From an uncultured Actinomycetes bacterium (GTDB taxonomy: Bacteria > Actinomycetota > Actinomycetes > Nanopelagicales > Nanopelagicaceae): DNA of 12,830 nt. A program made the position numbers and the translations under genes. The stretch spans positions 1-12,830 of the forward strand of contig CALMJB010000097.1 in the NCBI GenBank assembly GCA_937864205.1, read 5' to 3'. Position 1 is the stretch's first letter. Each line of letters starts with the position of its first letter. The notes under the pieces were generated by a model. It did not search any database. It worked only from the letters and a program-made list of their open reading frames with translations, and was not told the DNA's origin. Positions 12,808 through 12,830 of the stretch are shown piece by piece.

Positions 12808-12830
12808 ACTTTTTTACTTCTTTGTTACTT

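Larger units (their letters stand above)
12716..12830 (-). other. Leader of the S10-spc operon
   Basis: The 115 nt before rpsJ contain no gene. In transcription order they hold an A-rich segment, the long hairpin at 12760-12807, an A-rich linker and the Shine-Dalgarno sequence. No -35/-10 pair is convincing in this stretch, so the promoter probably lies beyond the window edge, or transcription enters from the upstream gene. The AT-rich linker would leave the ribosome binding site unpaired. Confidence 0.6.

Noticed and set aside
1..12830. Mobile elements, CRISPR arrays, tRNA/rRNA genes, toxin-antitoxin or defence genes
   Set aside because: I found none: there are no regular repeats, no transposase or integrase motifs and no cloverleaf sequence, and practically the whole window is accounted for by housekeeping genes in conserved order.

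Overview
The window is one uninterrupted ribosomal-protein operon, read entirely on the minus strand (right to left). It joins the S10 and spc clusters and runs on into secY, adk, map and infA. Gene order in transcription direction is rpsJ, rplC, rplD, rplW, rplB, rpsS, rplV, rpsC, rplP, rpmC, rpsQ, rplN, rplX, rplE, rpsZ (type Z rpsN), rpsH, rplF, rplR, rpsE, rpmD, rplO, secY, adk, map, then the first 46 codons of infA, cut by the window edge.

Organism: the proteins look actinobacterial. S10 and L2 match my memory of that phylum, S5 has a charged N-terminal extension, L22 has a Lys/Ala-rich tail, S3 has a long C-terminal tail, S14 is the short zinc type, and adk-map-infA follow secY. The base composition is AT-richer than in classic high-GC actinobacteria, and the genes are packed almost without spacers. 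This suggests a small-genome aquatic actinobacterium of the acI/Nanopelagicales kind; that placement is inference from style, not a search.

Layout: 12716-12830 is the leader of the S10 cluster and holds a long imperfect hairpin. 7254-12715 encodes S10 to S17. 3096-7248 encodes L14 to L15 and is separated from S17 by only 5 nt. 285-3052 encodes the SecY translocon channel, adenylate kinase and methionine aminopeptidase. 141-284 is a leader before infA. Products are the core of both ribosomal subunits, the channel through which nascent proteins are exported, the enzyme that trims their initiator Met, an energy-charge enzyme and an initiation factor.

Most junctions are tight; eight are the stop/start overlap TAATG, so translational coupling is probably general. 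Only three spacers exceed 100 nt: the rpsJ leader, the rpsZ-rpsH gap (which contains a 30-codon ORF and small hairpins) and the map-infA gap. These are where unexplained structure sits. I see no mobile element, CRISPR array, tRNA, rRNA or defence system and no sign of a new multi-gene system. The most notable points are the rpsJ leader hairpin, the small ORF/hairpin spacer before rpsH, a His-to-Leu change in the conserved DHPHGGGEG segment of L2, and a TTG start on infA.
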